From Cryomorphaceae bacterium (GTDB lineage Bacteria; Bacteroidota; Bacteroidia; Flavobacteriales; UBA7430), in assembly GCA_019649675.1 (NCBI GenBank), contig BOWN01000002.1:303704-367703 (forward strand): a stretch of 64,000 bases of DNA, in the 5' to 3' direction. This document shows, one piece after another, positions 1-12,134 of this stretch. The notes under the pieces are model-generated. The model made no database searches, was not told the origin of the DNA, and saw only the letters and a list, made by a program, of their open reading frames with translations. Within the stretch, counting starts at the first letter, position 1. Each line of letters begins with the position of its first letter. The position numbers and the translations under genes were made by a program.

Positions 1-2
1 GT

Positions 3-164
3 TATGCTGGTTTAGATGTTTTTGAAAATGAACCAACACCGAACATGAAAGTCTTAATGGCACATCAAATTTCATTAAGCCCACATATTGGGGCTGCAAC
101 ACTTGAAGCCCAAGATCGAATTGGTACAGAATTAGCTGAACAGATCGAACAACTTTTAAAATAA
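3..164 (+). CDS. D-3-phosphoglycerate dehydrogenase-like, C-terminal fragment (5' truncated by window)
   Basis: Frame-3 translation YAGLDVFENEPTPNMKVLMAHQISLSPHIGAATLEAQDRIGTELAEQIEQLLK*; the SPHIGAAT-EAQ motif is typical of D-2-hydroxyacid dehydrogenases. Confidence 0.75.
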   Translation, partial: YAGLDVFENEPTPNMKVLMAHQISLSPHIGAATLEAQDRIGTELAEQIEQLLK

Positions 165-212
165 TAAACACCTAAGTTCGCCACAATATAAAAGTAACCA
201 AAATATCTACCG

Positions 213-3200
213 ATGATTTCATTCTTTAAGGGAACAAACCAAGTATTTGCCGTAGCCACTAAAGAAACTATTAGCCAGAAAAATTGTGAAAAACTAAAAT
301 GGTTGTTTGGAGATGCCGAAAAAATTAACTCTGAAGCTGTAAATGGTACTTTTATAGGTCCTAGAAAGGAAATGATTACCCCTTGGAGTACAAATGCCGT
401 TGAAATCACTCAAAATATGGGCATCGAAGGTATCGATCGTATTGAAGAATACTTTGCTTTTGAGGAGAAAACTGGCTTCGACCCAATGTTACAGGTGAAA
501 TATAACGGACTTCATCAAGAAATATTTACGGTTGACACAAAACCTGAAGAGATCATTCACATTGAAGACATCGCTTCTTACAACGAAAAAGAAGGATTGG
601 CTTTAAGTCAGGATGAAGTAGATTACCTAAATAAGGTAAGCGAAGAAATTGATAGAAAATTAACGGATTCAGAAGTTTTCGGTTTTTCGCAAATCAATTC
701 TGAACATTGTCGACACAAAATATTCAACGGAACCTTCATTATAAATGGTGAAAAAAAAGAAACCAGTCTTTTCAAATTGATCAAAAAGACCTCTGAAATG
801 AATGGAGGCAACTTGGTTTCTGCCTACAAAGATAACGTTGCATTTGTAAAAGGCCCTCAAATAGAATTATTTGCTCCTAAGCGTCAGGATATTGCCGATT
901 ACTACCATACCAAAGAAATTCAATCTGTACTTTCTCTAAAAGCAGAAACACACAACTTCCCTACAACCGTTGAACCTTTTAATGGTGCTGCAACAGGCTC
1001 TGGTGGCGAAATTAGAGACCGTCTTGCAGGTGGGAAAGGCAGTTTACCTTTAGCAGGAACCGCAGTTTATATGACTTCTTACTCTCGTTTAGAAGATGAG
1101 CGTAACTGGGAATCAGGAATGGAAGAACGGCCTTGGTTGTACCAAACACCAATGGACATTTTAATAAAAGCATCAAACGGGGCATCTGACTTCGGAAATA
1201 AATTCGGTCAGCCCTTAATTTCGGGTTCGGTTTTAACCTTCGAACACGAAGAAAACAACAAGCAATTAGGTTTTGATAAGGTCATTATGTTGGCCGGTGG
1301 TATCGGGTGGGGAAAACATGAAGATGCTCTTAAAGATGTACCCAACAAAGGAGACCGGGTCGTTATTTTGGGTGGTGACAACTACCGCATTGGAATGGGA
1401 GGTTCCTCAGTATCTTCTGTAGATACAGGTGAATTGGATAACGTAATCGAACTGAATGCGATTCAGCGTTCAAACCCTGAAATGCAAAAACGTGCTGCCA
1501 ATGCCATAAGAGCTATGGTGGAAAGTGATAAGAATCCTATCGTTTCCATCCATGACCACGGTGCAGGTGGACACTTAAACTGCCTATCTGAATTGGTGGA
1601 AGAAACGGGTGGTAAAATCGATTTAGAAGCACTTCCTATAGGTGACCCTACCCTATCGGCTAAAGAAATTGTTGGTAACGAATCTCAGGAACGTATGGGG
1701 TTGGTCATCGATGAAAAACACATTGAAGAGCTACGTAAAATATCGGAACGTGAGAGAGCACCATTCTATAATGTAGGTGAGATAACCAGCGATATGAACT
1801 TCTCTTTTGAGTCGAGCAAAGATGGTCGTAAGCCCATCAACATGAAATTGAATCACTACTTTGGCTCTTCTCCAAAAACAATTATGACAGACGCGAGAGA
1901 AGAGACAAACTTCTCTCATATAACATACAATAAAGACAAGATATTAGAATACATTACATCAGTTCTTCAATTGGAAGCCGTAGCATGTAAAGACTGGTTA
2001 ACCAATAAAGTTGACCGTTGTGTATCGGGTAGAGTTGCCAAACAACAAAATACAGGACCTTTACACATCCCACTAAACAACTGTGGTGTGATGGCATTAG
2101 ATTACAGAGGGGAAAAAGGTATTGCTACTTCCGTAGGCCATGCCCCTATTAGTGCATTGATAGATCCTGTTGCTGGTTCTCAATTCTATTGCCGAGGCCT
2201 TAACAAACATCGTTTTCGCTCCTATTTCAAACAACTTAAACGGCGTTTCTTTAAGTGCCAATTGGATGTGGCCTTGTAGAAATAAAGGTGAAGATGCACG
2301 TTTGTACGATGCAGTAAAAGGGATCAGCGACTTCGCTATTTCTTTAGGAATCAATGTTCCTACCGGTAAGGACAGTCTATCGATGACCCAGAAATACAAA
2401 GATGGCAGCAAAGTTATTTCTCCGGGTACGGTCATCATTTCTGCCATTGGTGAGTGTAGCAACATCAACCAGGTGGTGAGCCCTGTATTAAAGAAAAAAG
2501 AAAATGCACCAATCATCTACATCAACTTATCGCAAGATGACTTTAAGTTGGGTGTAGTTCATTTGCTCAAATAAATAACAAAGTAGGTTCTGAAACACCA
2601 AGCATTCAAGATACTGAATTCTTTAAAAATGGTTTCAATGCGATTCAGAAATTGATCAAGTCTAACTTGGTTGAAGCCGGACACGATATTTCTGCCGGTG
2701 GTTTAATTACCGGTTTATTAGAAATGTGTTTTGCTGATGTAAACCTCGGTGCAGATATTGATTTAACTTGCTTAAACGAACAAGACATTGTTAAAGCATT
2801 ATTCTCTGAAAACTCTGGTGTACTTCTTCAGGTAAACGACATTGATAAAGCGGATGGTATTTTAAGGAGATGAACATTGCTTACCATACATTGGGTACAG
2901 CAGCAGATACTGCAGAATTAAACATCACAAGTCATGATCTAAACTTCAACTTAAGCGTTAGCGATTTAAGAGATGTTTGGTACAAGACTTCGTACTTATT
3001 AGACCGCAAGCAAAGTGGCGAAGAAAAAGCATTAGAGCGTTTCAACAACTACAAGCACATGCCATTAAAATTCAACTTCCCTGAAGGTTTCAGCGGACAG
3101 TTGGCAGCCATGGGATTAGATCCAAACAGAAAAACAGCCAGCGGATTAAAAGCAGCCATCATCCGGAAAAGGGTTCAAACTCTGAGCGCGAAATGGCTTA

Positions 3201-3892
3201 CGCACTATACTTGGCTGGTTTCGATGTGAAAGACATCCACATGACAGACTTAATGAGTGGCCGTGAAGACCTGAGCGATGTGAACTTTATCGCTGCCGTT
3301 GGCGGATTCTCTAACTCAGACGTTTTAGGCTCTGCAAAAGGATGGGCCGGATCATTTAAATATAACGACAATGCACGAAAATGCTTTAAAGAACTTCTTC
3401 GATAGAGAAGACACTCTATCCATAGGTATTTGTAATGGCTGTCAGCTATTTATAGAATTGGGAATGATTAACCCAGATCACAAAGAAAAACCCAAAATGC
3501 TTCACAACGACTCTCACAAATTTGAGTCTGGTTTTGTGAATGTAGACATACCGGAAAACAACTCAGTAATGCTTGGCACATTATCTGGTTCTCGACTAGG
3601 TGTTTGGGTTGCACATGCTGAAGGTAAATTCAATTTTCCATACAATGAAGATCAATATCAGATTGTATCGAAGTTCAGCTACAAAAACTACCCTGCAAAC
3701 CCAAATGGCTCTGACTTTAACACAGCAGCCATTACTTCAAATGACGGTCGGCACTTGGTAATGATGCCTCACCCAGAGCGTTCTATCTTCCCTTGGAACT
3801 GGGCACACTATCCGGAAAATGGAAACAAAGTTTCGCCATGGATCGAAGCTTTCGTTAATGCGCGTAACTGGGTGGCAGAAAAAACGAAATAA
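213..3892 (+). CDS. purL: Phosphoribosylformylglycinamidine synthase (multiple frameshifts in this sequence)
   Basis: Consecutive ORFs 213-2279, 2170-2574, 2652-2873, 2870-3229, 3193-3405 and 3371-3892 read as one PurL, ending in the glutaminase domain (GICNGCQLF, MMPHPERSIFPW). Confidence 0.93.
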
Positions 3893-3956
3893 TCGGTTAC
3901 TTAAATAAAAAAAGCCCCCGCAAATGCGAGAGCCATAATTTCATAAAAAGTAAATA

Positions 3957-4433
3957 TCAATTGTTTACTTTATCGAGATGATACACATACTCAAATTCTT
4001 CATAAGCAACAAAATCTGTTGAATCATTGTAAGTTCTAAAGTCTTTAATAAAAAACACAAAGGTTTGAGATGTGAGTTCTGTAACATGATATTCTAAAGT
4101 CGTATCTGAATCTGTTAAAGTAAAAAGCATGTTTTCATAAGCCCAATTATATGTTTTAGGTAAAGAATCAACATCAGTCCATATTAATGATGAAGAAGAC
4201 ACGTCAAGGGTTGAAAACTCATTTTGATGATCTATAATCACTGTCTGTCGGCTATCAATTTCCCGAACAGGAGGATCATATGGACCGTAATGCCCCAATT
4301 CATGCGTTGTTGCTGTTTGAGTAATTTCCCATAAACCAATAACTGGAGAGATAACTGCTGCTTCTGAATCATCTTTTTTACAAGAAGTAATCGATAAAAT
4401 TAAAAGAGAGAGCGAAAATAAAATTCTTTTCAT
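3957..4433 (-). CDS. Hypothetical lipoprotein
   Basis: ORF with lipobox-like N-terminus MKRILFSLSLLILSITSCKKDD; GLWEITQ lipocalin-like start. Confidence 0.6.
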   Translation of the reverse strand: MKRILFSLSLLILSITSCKKDDSEAAVISPVIGLWEITQTATTHELGHYGPYDPPVREIDSRQTVIIDHQNEFSTLDVSSSSLIWTDVDSLPKTYNWAYENMLFTLTDSDTTLEYHVTELTSQTFVFFIKDFRTYNDSTDFVAYEEFEYVYHLDKVNN

Positions 4434-4585
4434 TTTTATAGTTTTTGATTAAAAAATCGAAATCAATTCAATATTAATACACCAAATTTATAGAAATAAA
4501 GCACAGCTTATATGTAAGTAATTATTAAGAATTAACAACTTTATTAATAAAATAAAGGGGAAATCTTCTAATTAAAAAGGATTGA

Positions 4586-5894
4586 TCAAGACATTAACTC
4601 ATCATTATTTACCGCTCTTAATTGACCTTCTGAACTAGCAATAACTGTAGCTACAGTAGCATCTCCAGTTACATTTACAACCGTACGGAGCATATCAAGG
4701 ATTCGATCAACCGCAAAGATCAAAGCAACTCCTTCCGGATCCATACCTACAGCACCTAATACAATAACGAGCATTACCAATCCAGCTCCAGGTACAGCAG
4801 CAGCTCCAATAGAAGCTAGGGTAGCTGTTAAAACAATGGTTAACTGCTGAGTTAAATCTAAATCTATTCCAAAGGCCTGTGCAATAAAAACAGCAGCTAC
4901 AGCCTGATACAAGCTCGTTCCATCCATATTAATGGTGGCTCCCAATGGCAACACAAATGAACTTACCTCTTCCGAAACACCTAAATGGTCTTCACAACGC
5001 TCCATCGTAACAGGTAAAGTTGCAGCACTTGAACTGGTAGAAAAAGCTAACATCTGTGCTGGCATAATTCCTTTAAAGAAGTCTAAATACTTCATTTTTG
5101 TAAACAAGCGTAAAATAATTGGATACACCACTAGTATCATGATTAACAAACCTGTAACCACAGCCAAAGAATACAAACCTAAAGCTGAAAACAATTCAAT
5201 TACATTGTTCAAATCACCATCAGAAAAATCTACCATAAGTGAAGCCAATAATGCAAACACGCCATAAGGTGCCGTCATCATAATAATATCAACTATTTGG
5301 AGTATAACATCGTTAACACCATCAAAAAATCCTTTTACATAAACAAGGTTTTCTCATCAGGCAGCATAATCATAGCAATTCCAAAAAGAATGGCAAAAAA
5401 AATCACTTGCAGCATATTTTTATTATTGGTACTTGCCTTCATAAAGTTTTGTGGAACAATATCTACCAAAAACTGCAAAGGCCCTTGATCTTTTACCTGA
5501 GCTGCCGCTTGCATTTTTGCTTCTGTTTTTGAAGCGTATTTTTCTTTAAACTCAATTCTTTTTTCTTCAGAAAAATGCTTTCCTGGTTGAAGTGTAGTTT
5601 ACAATTAACAAACCAGTAGTAACAGCAAAACTGTAGATACCAAATACAAAGCAATGGTTTTTGAACCAATTCTGGAAAGTTTGGATATGTCACTTAAACT
5701 TGCAACACCTTTAATGAGATGCAAAAACCAAAGGAACAGCAATCAATTTTAAAGAGATTGATAAATATCGTTCCAAACGGTTTAATCCAATCGCTGGTGA
5801 ATTGATCCCAACCCATGCTAATGGCTATTAAGCCAAAAACAACACCTAAAACCATCCCAATAATAATCTTCCAATGCAGTGGTAAATGCTTCAT
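4586..5894 (-). CDS. Dicarboxylate/amino acid:cation (Na+ or H+) symporter, DAACS family (frameshifted)
   Basis: Fragments 5694-5894 and 4586-5281; motifs LPLGATINMDGTSLYQAVAAVFIAQ and GAAAVPGAGLVMLVIVLGAVGMD. Confidence 0.88.
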
Positions 5895-5899
5895 CTCTT

Positions 5900-6971
5900 T
5901 TAAAGTTTAATGGTTTTATTTCTTAAATAATGATCTAGTAGAACCATCGCCATCATGGCTTGAACAATAGCAACTGCCCTAGGTACAACGCAAGGATCGT
6001 GACGTCCTTTCCCTTAACTACAACCTCCTCACCCTTATTATTAGTGAAACTTGATCTTGCATGATAGTAGCAACTGGCTTAAAAGCTACTCTAAAATAGA
6101 TGGGCGCACCATTAGAAATACCTCCCTTGAATACCTCCGAATTATTAGTCTTGTCTTTAAACCATCAGAGTGTCGATAAATGAATCATTTACTTGTGAAC
6201 CTCTTTGCTTTGACATAGCAAAGCCACCACCATATTCAAAACCTTTTACAGCATTGATACTCATCATGGCCTTAGCCAAATCGGCATGTAACTTATCAAA
6301 AACAGGTGCACCTAAACCGACAGGAACATTTAAAGCCAAACCAGAAATGATACCACCAACTGTATCTCCCTCTTTTCTTACAGAATCAATTAATGAAATC
6401 ATTTGCGAAGCAGTTGTCTCATCTGGGCAACGAACAATATTTGAGTCTATTTTAGATAAATCTAATTCGTCATAAGAAACATCCAAATCTACTTCTCCCA
6501 CAGATGAAACATATGCATACAAATCAACACCAATCACTTGAAGTACTTGTTTAGCTATGGAACCTGCAACCACTCGAGCAATCGTTTCTCTTGCAGAGGA
6601 CCTTCCTCCACCCCTATAATCTCGAATGCCATATTTAGCATCATAGGTGAAATCTGCATGAGAAGGACGGTATATCTTTTATGTGCGAATAGTCTTTTGA
6701 CTTCTGATCGCTATTCATAATTTGGAACGAAATCGGAGTTCCTAATGTCTTTCCTTCAAATAAACCAGATAAAAACACAACTTGATCTGCTTCTTTTCTC
6801 TGGGTGGTAATCGAAGACTGACCGGGTTTCTTCGATCTAATTCCAACTGAATAGCATTGATATCTATGATATACCGCTGGACAACCATCAATAATTCCGC
6901 CTATAGCCTTACCATGAGACTCACCGAAACTGGTCAAAGAAAATATTTTTCCGAAAGGTATTTGAATTCAT
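5900..6971 (-). CDS. aroC: Chorismate synthase (frameshifted)
   Basis: N-terminal [19 protein letters not shown], internal [39 protein letters not shown]-terminal [19 protein letters not shown], spread over several frames. Confidence 0.9.
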
Positions 6972-7208
6972 ATAAATAAAATATATTTAGTACCTATTAG
7001 CAAATCAATGTTGGGTTGCAAATTACTAAAATAAAATACATGCTTTAAAGAGATTAATTTGTAATTTAAGTTGCTAAGATACAATGCCTTATTAAACAAC
7101 ATAATAAATCGAAAATGTATGCAAACTTATGCATATTCTCTTTTACTGTTAATTACTAAATTATTACCGTTCACTTTTTCTTATTTTTGACATGCTTAAA
7201 ACTTTAGT

Positions 7209-8456
7209 ATGAAAGTCGTAATTAAAAACATAGCTGAATTAGTTCAAGTAGAAGATCATATTCAAGAAAAGGTATCTGGTTCTTCAATGAAAAAATTATG
7301 CACCTTAAAAGATGCATTTTTGTGTATGGAAGAGGGCATTATTACAGACTTTGGACCTATGGAAAACTGGCAAGGAATTGACAACTGGAACAACACTGAA
7401 GTTATTGATGCTGATGGAGGTATGGTATTCCCTTCATGGGTAGATAGCCACAGCCATCTTGTTTTTGCAGAAACCAGAGAAGGAGAATTTGTTGATCGGA
7501 TTAATGGTATGAGCTATAAAGAAATAGCAAATCGTGGTGGTGGTATATTAAATTCGGCTAAAAAATTATCTCAAACCAACGAAGACGAATTATATGAGCA
7601 AGCAGCTATTCGCTTAAGAGAACTTATCAAAATGGGTACAGGTGCTATAGAAATAAAAAGTGGTTATGGTTTAAGTACAGAAAGTGAACTAAAAATGCTG
7701 CGTGTTATCAAGCGGTTAAAAAACACATTCCCGATTACTATTAAATCAACTTTTCTCGGTGCACATGCACTTCCTATTCAGTTCAAAAATAACAAAAAAG
7801 ATTATCTAAAATTAATTGAAGAAGAAATGCTCCCTAAAATTGCTATTGAGGGACTTGCAGACTTCATAGATATTTTCTGTGAGAAAGGCTATTTTTCGGT
7901 TGAAGATATGGAACGTATAGTAAATGCCGGAAAACATTATGGCTTAATTCCTAAGGTACATGTAAACCAATTCAACATTATTGGCGGAGTTCCTTCAGCG
8001 GTAAAACTAGGTGCACTTTCAGTAGATCATCTAGAAGTTGTTAATCAGAAAGACATAGATGCATTAAAAAATTCGACAACTATACCAACACTACTACCAT
8101 CATGTTCCTTCTTTTTAAATATCCCCTACGCACCTGCGCGAAAAATGATAAATGAAGGCTTACCAGTTTGTTTAGCAAGTGATTACAACCCAGGATCTAC
8201 CCCATCGGGAAACATGAACTTCGTGATTTCTTTAGCATGTATTCAAATGAAGATGAACCCAGAAGAAGCAATAAATGCTGCAACAATAAACGGGGCATAT
8301 GCAATGGGAATAAGCAAATCAGAAGGAAGTATTGCCAAAGGTAAAAAAGGAAATATTTTCATCACAAAACAAATACCATCCTACGCATTCTTACCCTATA
8401 ACTTTGGACATAACACTATAAAAAAAGTATTTATCAATGGTTGTGAATTTAAGTAA
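7209..8456 (+). CDS. hutI: Imidazolonepropionase
   Basis: Full-length ORF; VDSHSHLVFAETREGEF, KSGYGLSTESELKMLRVI, ASDYNPGSTPSGNM. Confidence 0.93.
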   Translation: MKVVIKNIAELVQVEDHIQEKVSGSSMKKLCTLKDAFLCMEEGIITDFGPMENWQGIDNWNNTEVIDADGGMVFPSWVDSHSHLVFAETREGEFVDRINGMSYKEIANRGGGILNSAKKLSQTNEDELYEQAAIRLRELIKMGTGAIEIKSGYGLSTESELKMLRVIKRLKNTFPITIKSTFLGAHALPIQFKNNKKDYLKLIEEEMLPKIAIEGLADFIDIFCEKGYFSVEDMERIVNAGKHYGLIPKVHVNQFNIIGGVPSAVKLGALSVDHLEVVNQKDIDALKNSTTIPTLLPSCSFFLNIPYAPARKMINEGLPVCLASDYNPGSTPSGNMNFVISLACIQMKMNPEEAINAATINGAYAMGISKSEGSIAKGKKGNIFITKQIPSYAFLPYNFGHNTIKKVFINGCEFK

Positions 8457-8559
8457 TATATTAATAGTACTTTATCAACTACAAATTCACCACAATACTT
8501 TAAAAACATTTTATAATTCACTAATTAACACATTCTTAACAATATAGACTCTAGTATTG

Positions 8560-8590
8560 TTTGGCAATTTGAGAGATTAGATTAGATTTG
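8560..8590 (+). promoter_or_regulatory. Bacteroidota-type promoter upstream of the DUF1573 gene
   Basis: TTTG (8560-8563), 19-nt spacer, TAGATTTG (8583-8590); fits TTTG-N~19-TAnnTTTG. Confidence 0.5.
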
Positions 8591-8625
8591 TAAAATAAAA
8601 AGAAATTAACTTAAAAATAATACAA

Positions 8626-9063
8626 ATGAAAAAAATAATTTTAGGTGTTGTATTTGCAGTAGTAAGTGTATTTGCTTCTCAAGCTCAAGAAATCTCTTTT
8701 GAAAAAGAAATTCACGATTTTGGAACATTTGAGCAACATGGCGACGGAAATTATGAATTCAAATTTACAAATACTGGAGATGCTCCCCTAATTATTTCTA
8801 ACGCAAAAGGATCTTGTGGATGTACTGTTCCTGTTTGGCCAAAAGAACCAATCGCTCCAGGAGCAAGTAATGTGATTAAAGTAAAATACGATACAAAAAG
8901 AATAGGTGCGTTTAACAAAAGTGTAACTATATCATCAAATGCAGTAACAAATCCTACTCAAGTTATTCGTATTAAAGGTAAAACACTTGCTGTAGATGGA
9001 ACATCAACGACTCCTGTTAAAAAAGCGACAGGAAATTCACCTATTGCAAAACCTAACAAATAA
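8626..9063 (+). CDS. DUF1573 domain secreted protein
   Basis: Signal peptide plus EKEIHDFGTFEQHGDGNYEFKFTNTGDAPLIISNAKGSCGCTVPVWPKEPIAPG. Confidence 0.85.
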   Translation: MKKIILGVVFAVVSVFASQAQEISFEKEIHDFGTFEQHGDGNYEFKFTNTGDAPLIISNAKGSCGCTVPVWPKEPIAPGASNVIKVKYDTKRIGAFNKSVTISSNAVTNPTQVIRIKGKTLAVDGTSTTPVKKATGNSPIAKPNK

Positions 9064-9143
9064 GAGGTTTATTAAAAATAATTTAAGAAATTTGTCTCGC
9101 TAATCTGCGAGACTTTTTTTTGATTTAAATATAAAACAAAACC

Positions 9144-10343
9144 ATGCCAAAAATTTCAGCCAAAGGGCTTTCTATGCCAGAATCACCTATTCGAAAATTG
9201 GTTCCTTTTGCCGAAAATGCTAAAAAAAGAGGCACTCAGGTTATTCACTTGAATATTGGCCAACCAGACATAAGTACTCCTGAGATTGTTTTAAAGGCAA
9301 TACGTAATTTTAAACATAATGTGATAGCGTATAGTCACTCAGCTGGAAACCAATCTTATAGAGAGGGTTTGGCACATTATTACCAAAATGTTGGAATTGA
9401 TGTAGACCATACTCAAATCATAGTAACCACAGGAGGCTCAGAAGCAATTTCAATTGCACTAAATACAATTATGGACAAAGGTGATGAAATCATTATCCCA
9501 GAGCCATTTTACGCTAACTACAATGGATTTTCTACTGCTGCTGACATCACTGTAAAACCAGTTACCTCTTTAATTGATAATGGCTTTGCACTACCTTCAA
9601 TTACAGAATTTGAAAAATTAATCACCCCAAAAACAAAAGCAATATTAATTTGTAATCCTGGTAATCCAACCGGCTACCTATATACTAAAGATGAATTAAA
9701 CGCTTTGAAAAAAATTGTTTTAAAGCATGACCTTTTCCTCATCGCAGATGAAGTATATAGAGAATTTACATATGACGGAAAAAAACATACATCCGTCTTG
9801 GAAATAGATGAATTAAATCAAAACACAATTCTTATAGACTCAGTTTCTAAAAGATACAGTATGTGCGGAGCAAGAGTTGGATGTATTGTGACAAAAAATA
9901 AAGAAGTACTTGAAACAGCATTAAAATTTGCTCAAGCTAGACTAAGTCCTCCTTCTTTGGGTCAAGTTGCAGGTGAAGCTGCACTCAACACCCCTAAAAA
10001 TTACTTCACAGAAGTCATAAATGAATACGTAAATCGGAGAGATCTTCTTGTTGAAGGACTCAATAAAATTGATGGAATTATATGCCCAAAACCTTCAGGT
10101 GCCTTTTATTGTATTGCACAACTACCTATAGATGATGCTGACAATTTTGCGAAATGGCTATTAGAGGAATTTAGTTGGAATAATATGACAGTTATGATTG
10201 CACCTGCTCAAGGATTTTATTCGACATCCGAGATAGGAAAACAACAGATACGAATAGCATATGTACTTAACCAAGAAGAACTTAAAAATGCGATTACTAT
10301 TATAGAAGAAGGACTAAAAATATATCCCGGAAGACTAGTGTAA
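9144..10343 (+). CDS. Pyridoxal phosphate-dependent aminotransferase (class I/II, aspartate aminotransferase-like)
   Basis: ICNPGNPTGYLYTKDEL, LIADEVYREFTYDG, SVSKRYSMCGARVG. Confidence 0.88.
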   Translation: MPKISAKGLSMPESPIRKLVPFAENAKKRGTQVIHLNIGQPDISTPEIVLKAIRNFKHNVIAYSHSAGNQSYREGLAHYYQNVGIDVDHTQIIVTTGGSEAISIALNTIMDKGDEIIIPEPFYANYNGFSTAADITVKPVTSLIDNGFALPSITEFEKLITPKTKAILICNPGNPTGYLYTKDELNALKKIVLKHDLFLIADEVYREFTYDGKKHTSVLEIDELNQNTILIDSVSKRYSMCGARVGCIVTKNKEVLETALKFAQARLSPPSLGQVAGEAALNTPKNYFTEVINEYVNRRDLLVEGLNKIDGIICPKPSGAFYCIAQLPIDDADNFAKWLLEEFSWNNMTVMIAPAQGFYSTSEIGKQQIRIAYVLNQEELKNAITIIEEGLKIYPGRLV

Positions 10344-10390
10344 ATAAAAGTCAATTTGTGACTTTTATCGTATGGAGTTAATTACCCACA

Positions 10391-11029
10391 ATGAATAATA
10401 AAAAAATAAATGCACTTGAAATAGCAAATATTCTGGAGAAACTTTATCCAGAAACACCTATACCTCTTAATCATAAAGATACTTACACATTACTGATTGC
10501 AGTTTTACTATCTGCACAATGTACCGACGAACGCGTAAACAAAATTACCCCAATACTATTTGCTAAAGCAGATAACCCTTTTGATATGGTAAAATTATCG
10601 GTTGAAGAAATTAAGACTATTATAAGACCATGTGGCTTATCTCCAAGAAAATCTAAAGCGATTCATGATTTATCTAAAATAATAATTGAAAAGCACCAAG
10701 GTATGGTCCCTAATAGTTTTGAATATTTAGAAGAACTTCCAGGTGTTGGTCATAAAACAGCATCTGTAGTAATGGCTCAAGCATTTGGTATACCGGCGTT
10801 TCCGGTAGATACGCATATTCATCGACTGGCATATAGATGGAAATTAACAAATGGTAAAAATGTTGATCAAACTGAAAAAGATTTAAAACGCTTATATCCA
10901 AAAGAATTATGGAATAAATTACATCTACAAATTATTTTCTTTGGCAGAGAATATTGTCCTGCAAGATCTCACAAACCCGAAACCTGTCCTATTTGTAAAA
11001 AATATGGCCGCAAAATATTATTTAAATGA
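10391..11029 (+). CDS. nth: Endonuclease III
   Basis: LLSAQCTDERVN, ELPGVGHKTASVVMAQAFG, C-terminal FeS cysteine cluster CPARSHKPETCPIC. Confidence 0.93.
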   Translation: MNNKKINALEIANILEKLYPETPIPLNHKDTYTLLIAVLLSAQCTDERVNKITPILFAKADNPFDMVKLSVEEIKTIIRPCGLSPRKSKAIHDLSKIIIEKHQGMVPNSFEYLEELPGVGHKTASVVMAQAFGIPAFPVDTHIHRLAYRWKLTNGKNVDQTEKDLKRLYPKELWNKLHLQIIFFGREYCPARSHKPETCPICKKYGRKILFK

Positions 11030-11492
11030 AAAATATATTACCTCTTCTAATTTTAATCTTATTTCTAGGATGTCAAAGCAAAAATGATGATGAAATCATT
11101 TCATTTTTAAATCAAAAAATTGACAACTGGCATGATGCAGCATCAAAAGGAAATTTTGATAACTACTTTAATTTTATTGCTAATGATGGTATCTTTATTG
11201 GGACAGATATAAGTGAAAGATGGACTAAAAAGAATTTGCAGACTTCTCGCAACCCTATTTTGAAAAAGGTAAAGCATGGTCATTTTCTGCTAAAGAACGT
11301 ACTATTCGTTTAAATAAAATTAAAACAATAGCATGGTTTGATGAAGCATTAGACACGTGGATGGGAGATTGTAGATCTACAGGTGTTTTAAGAATAAATA
11401 ATGGACAATGGCAATTAGAACATTACCAACTTTCGGTTACAATAGATAATGATCTTATGCCAGAATTCCTTGAGATTATTAAATCAAAATAA
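11026..11492 (+). CDS. SnoaL/NTF2-like lipoprotein (frameshifted)
   Basis: Lipobox ILFLGCQSK; after a frameshift near 11230 continues FADFSQPYFEKGKAWSFSAKERTIRL...WQLEHYQLSVTIDNDLMPEFLEIIKSK*. Confidence 0.6.
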
Positions 11493-11493
11493 A

Positions 11494-12129
11494 ATGAGAG
11501 AACACTCAATTAAAATAGAAAAACTGCTTACTACTATTCAATTGGAGAATTAAATAACGAAACAAATGAAATCTGGATTGCATGCCACGGATATGGTCAA
11601 TTAGCTAAGTACTTTATTAAAAAATTTGAATGTGTAAAAAAACAGAATAGATTCATTATAGCTCCGGAGGGGTTTAACAAATTCTACATTAATGGTTATA
11701 GTGGTCGCGTAGGAGCCAATTGGATGACTAAAGAACAAAAGAATTGATGAGATTGATGACTACTGCTTGTACCTAGAACAATTAACAGATCTTATAACAA
11801 AACAAGCACATCAAAAATATAAGATTAAAATTGTTGGATTTTCTCAAGGCACAGCAACAGTTAGCAGATGGATACTAAAAACCAAATACAAAATAGAAAC
11901 CCTCATTTTATGGGGAGGTAAAATTGCATTCGATTTTAACTTTTCTCTTTATAAAGAGAAACACTCTGAAACTATAAACTATGTGGTTTTTGGTACAGAA
12001 GATGAATTTTATTCACAAGAAGATATAGAAAGCTACAGAAAAGAGTTAAGTGATTTGAAAACAGAATGGATCAGTTATAACGGTGGACACACTATAGACA
12101 CTAAAACCCTAAAATTACTTGAAAATTAA
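11494..12129 (+). CDS. Alpha/beta hydrolase (phospholipase/carboxylesterase-like; frameshifted)
   Basis: EIWIACHGYGQLAKYF, VGFSQGTATVSRW nucleophile elbow, GGHTIDTKTL catalytic His context. Confidence 0.65.
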
Positions 12130-12134
12130 GCAGG

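Noticed and set aside
213-3892. purL as a decayed pseudogene
   Set aside because: All domains are present and highly conserved across frames, and similar breaks occur in rpoB, rpoC and thrS, so sequencing or consensus error is far more likely.
7080-7140. Near-repeated ATGCA half-sites upstream of hutI (atgtatgcaaacttatgcat)
   Set aside because: Too short and imperfect in AT-rich sequence to support an operator call.
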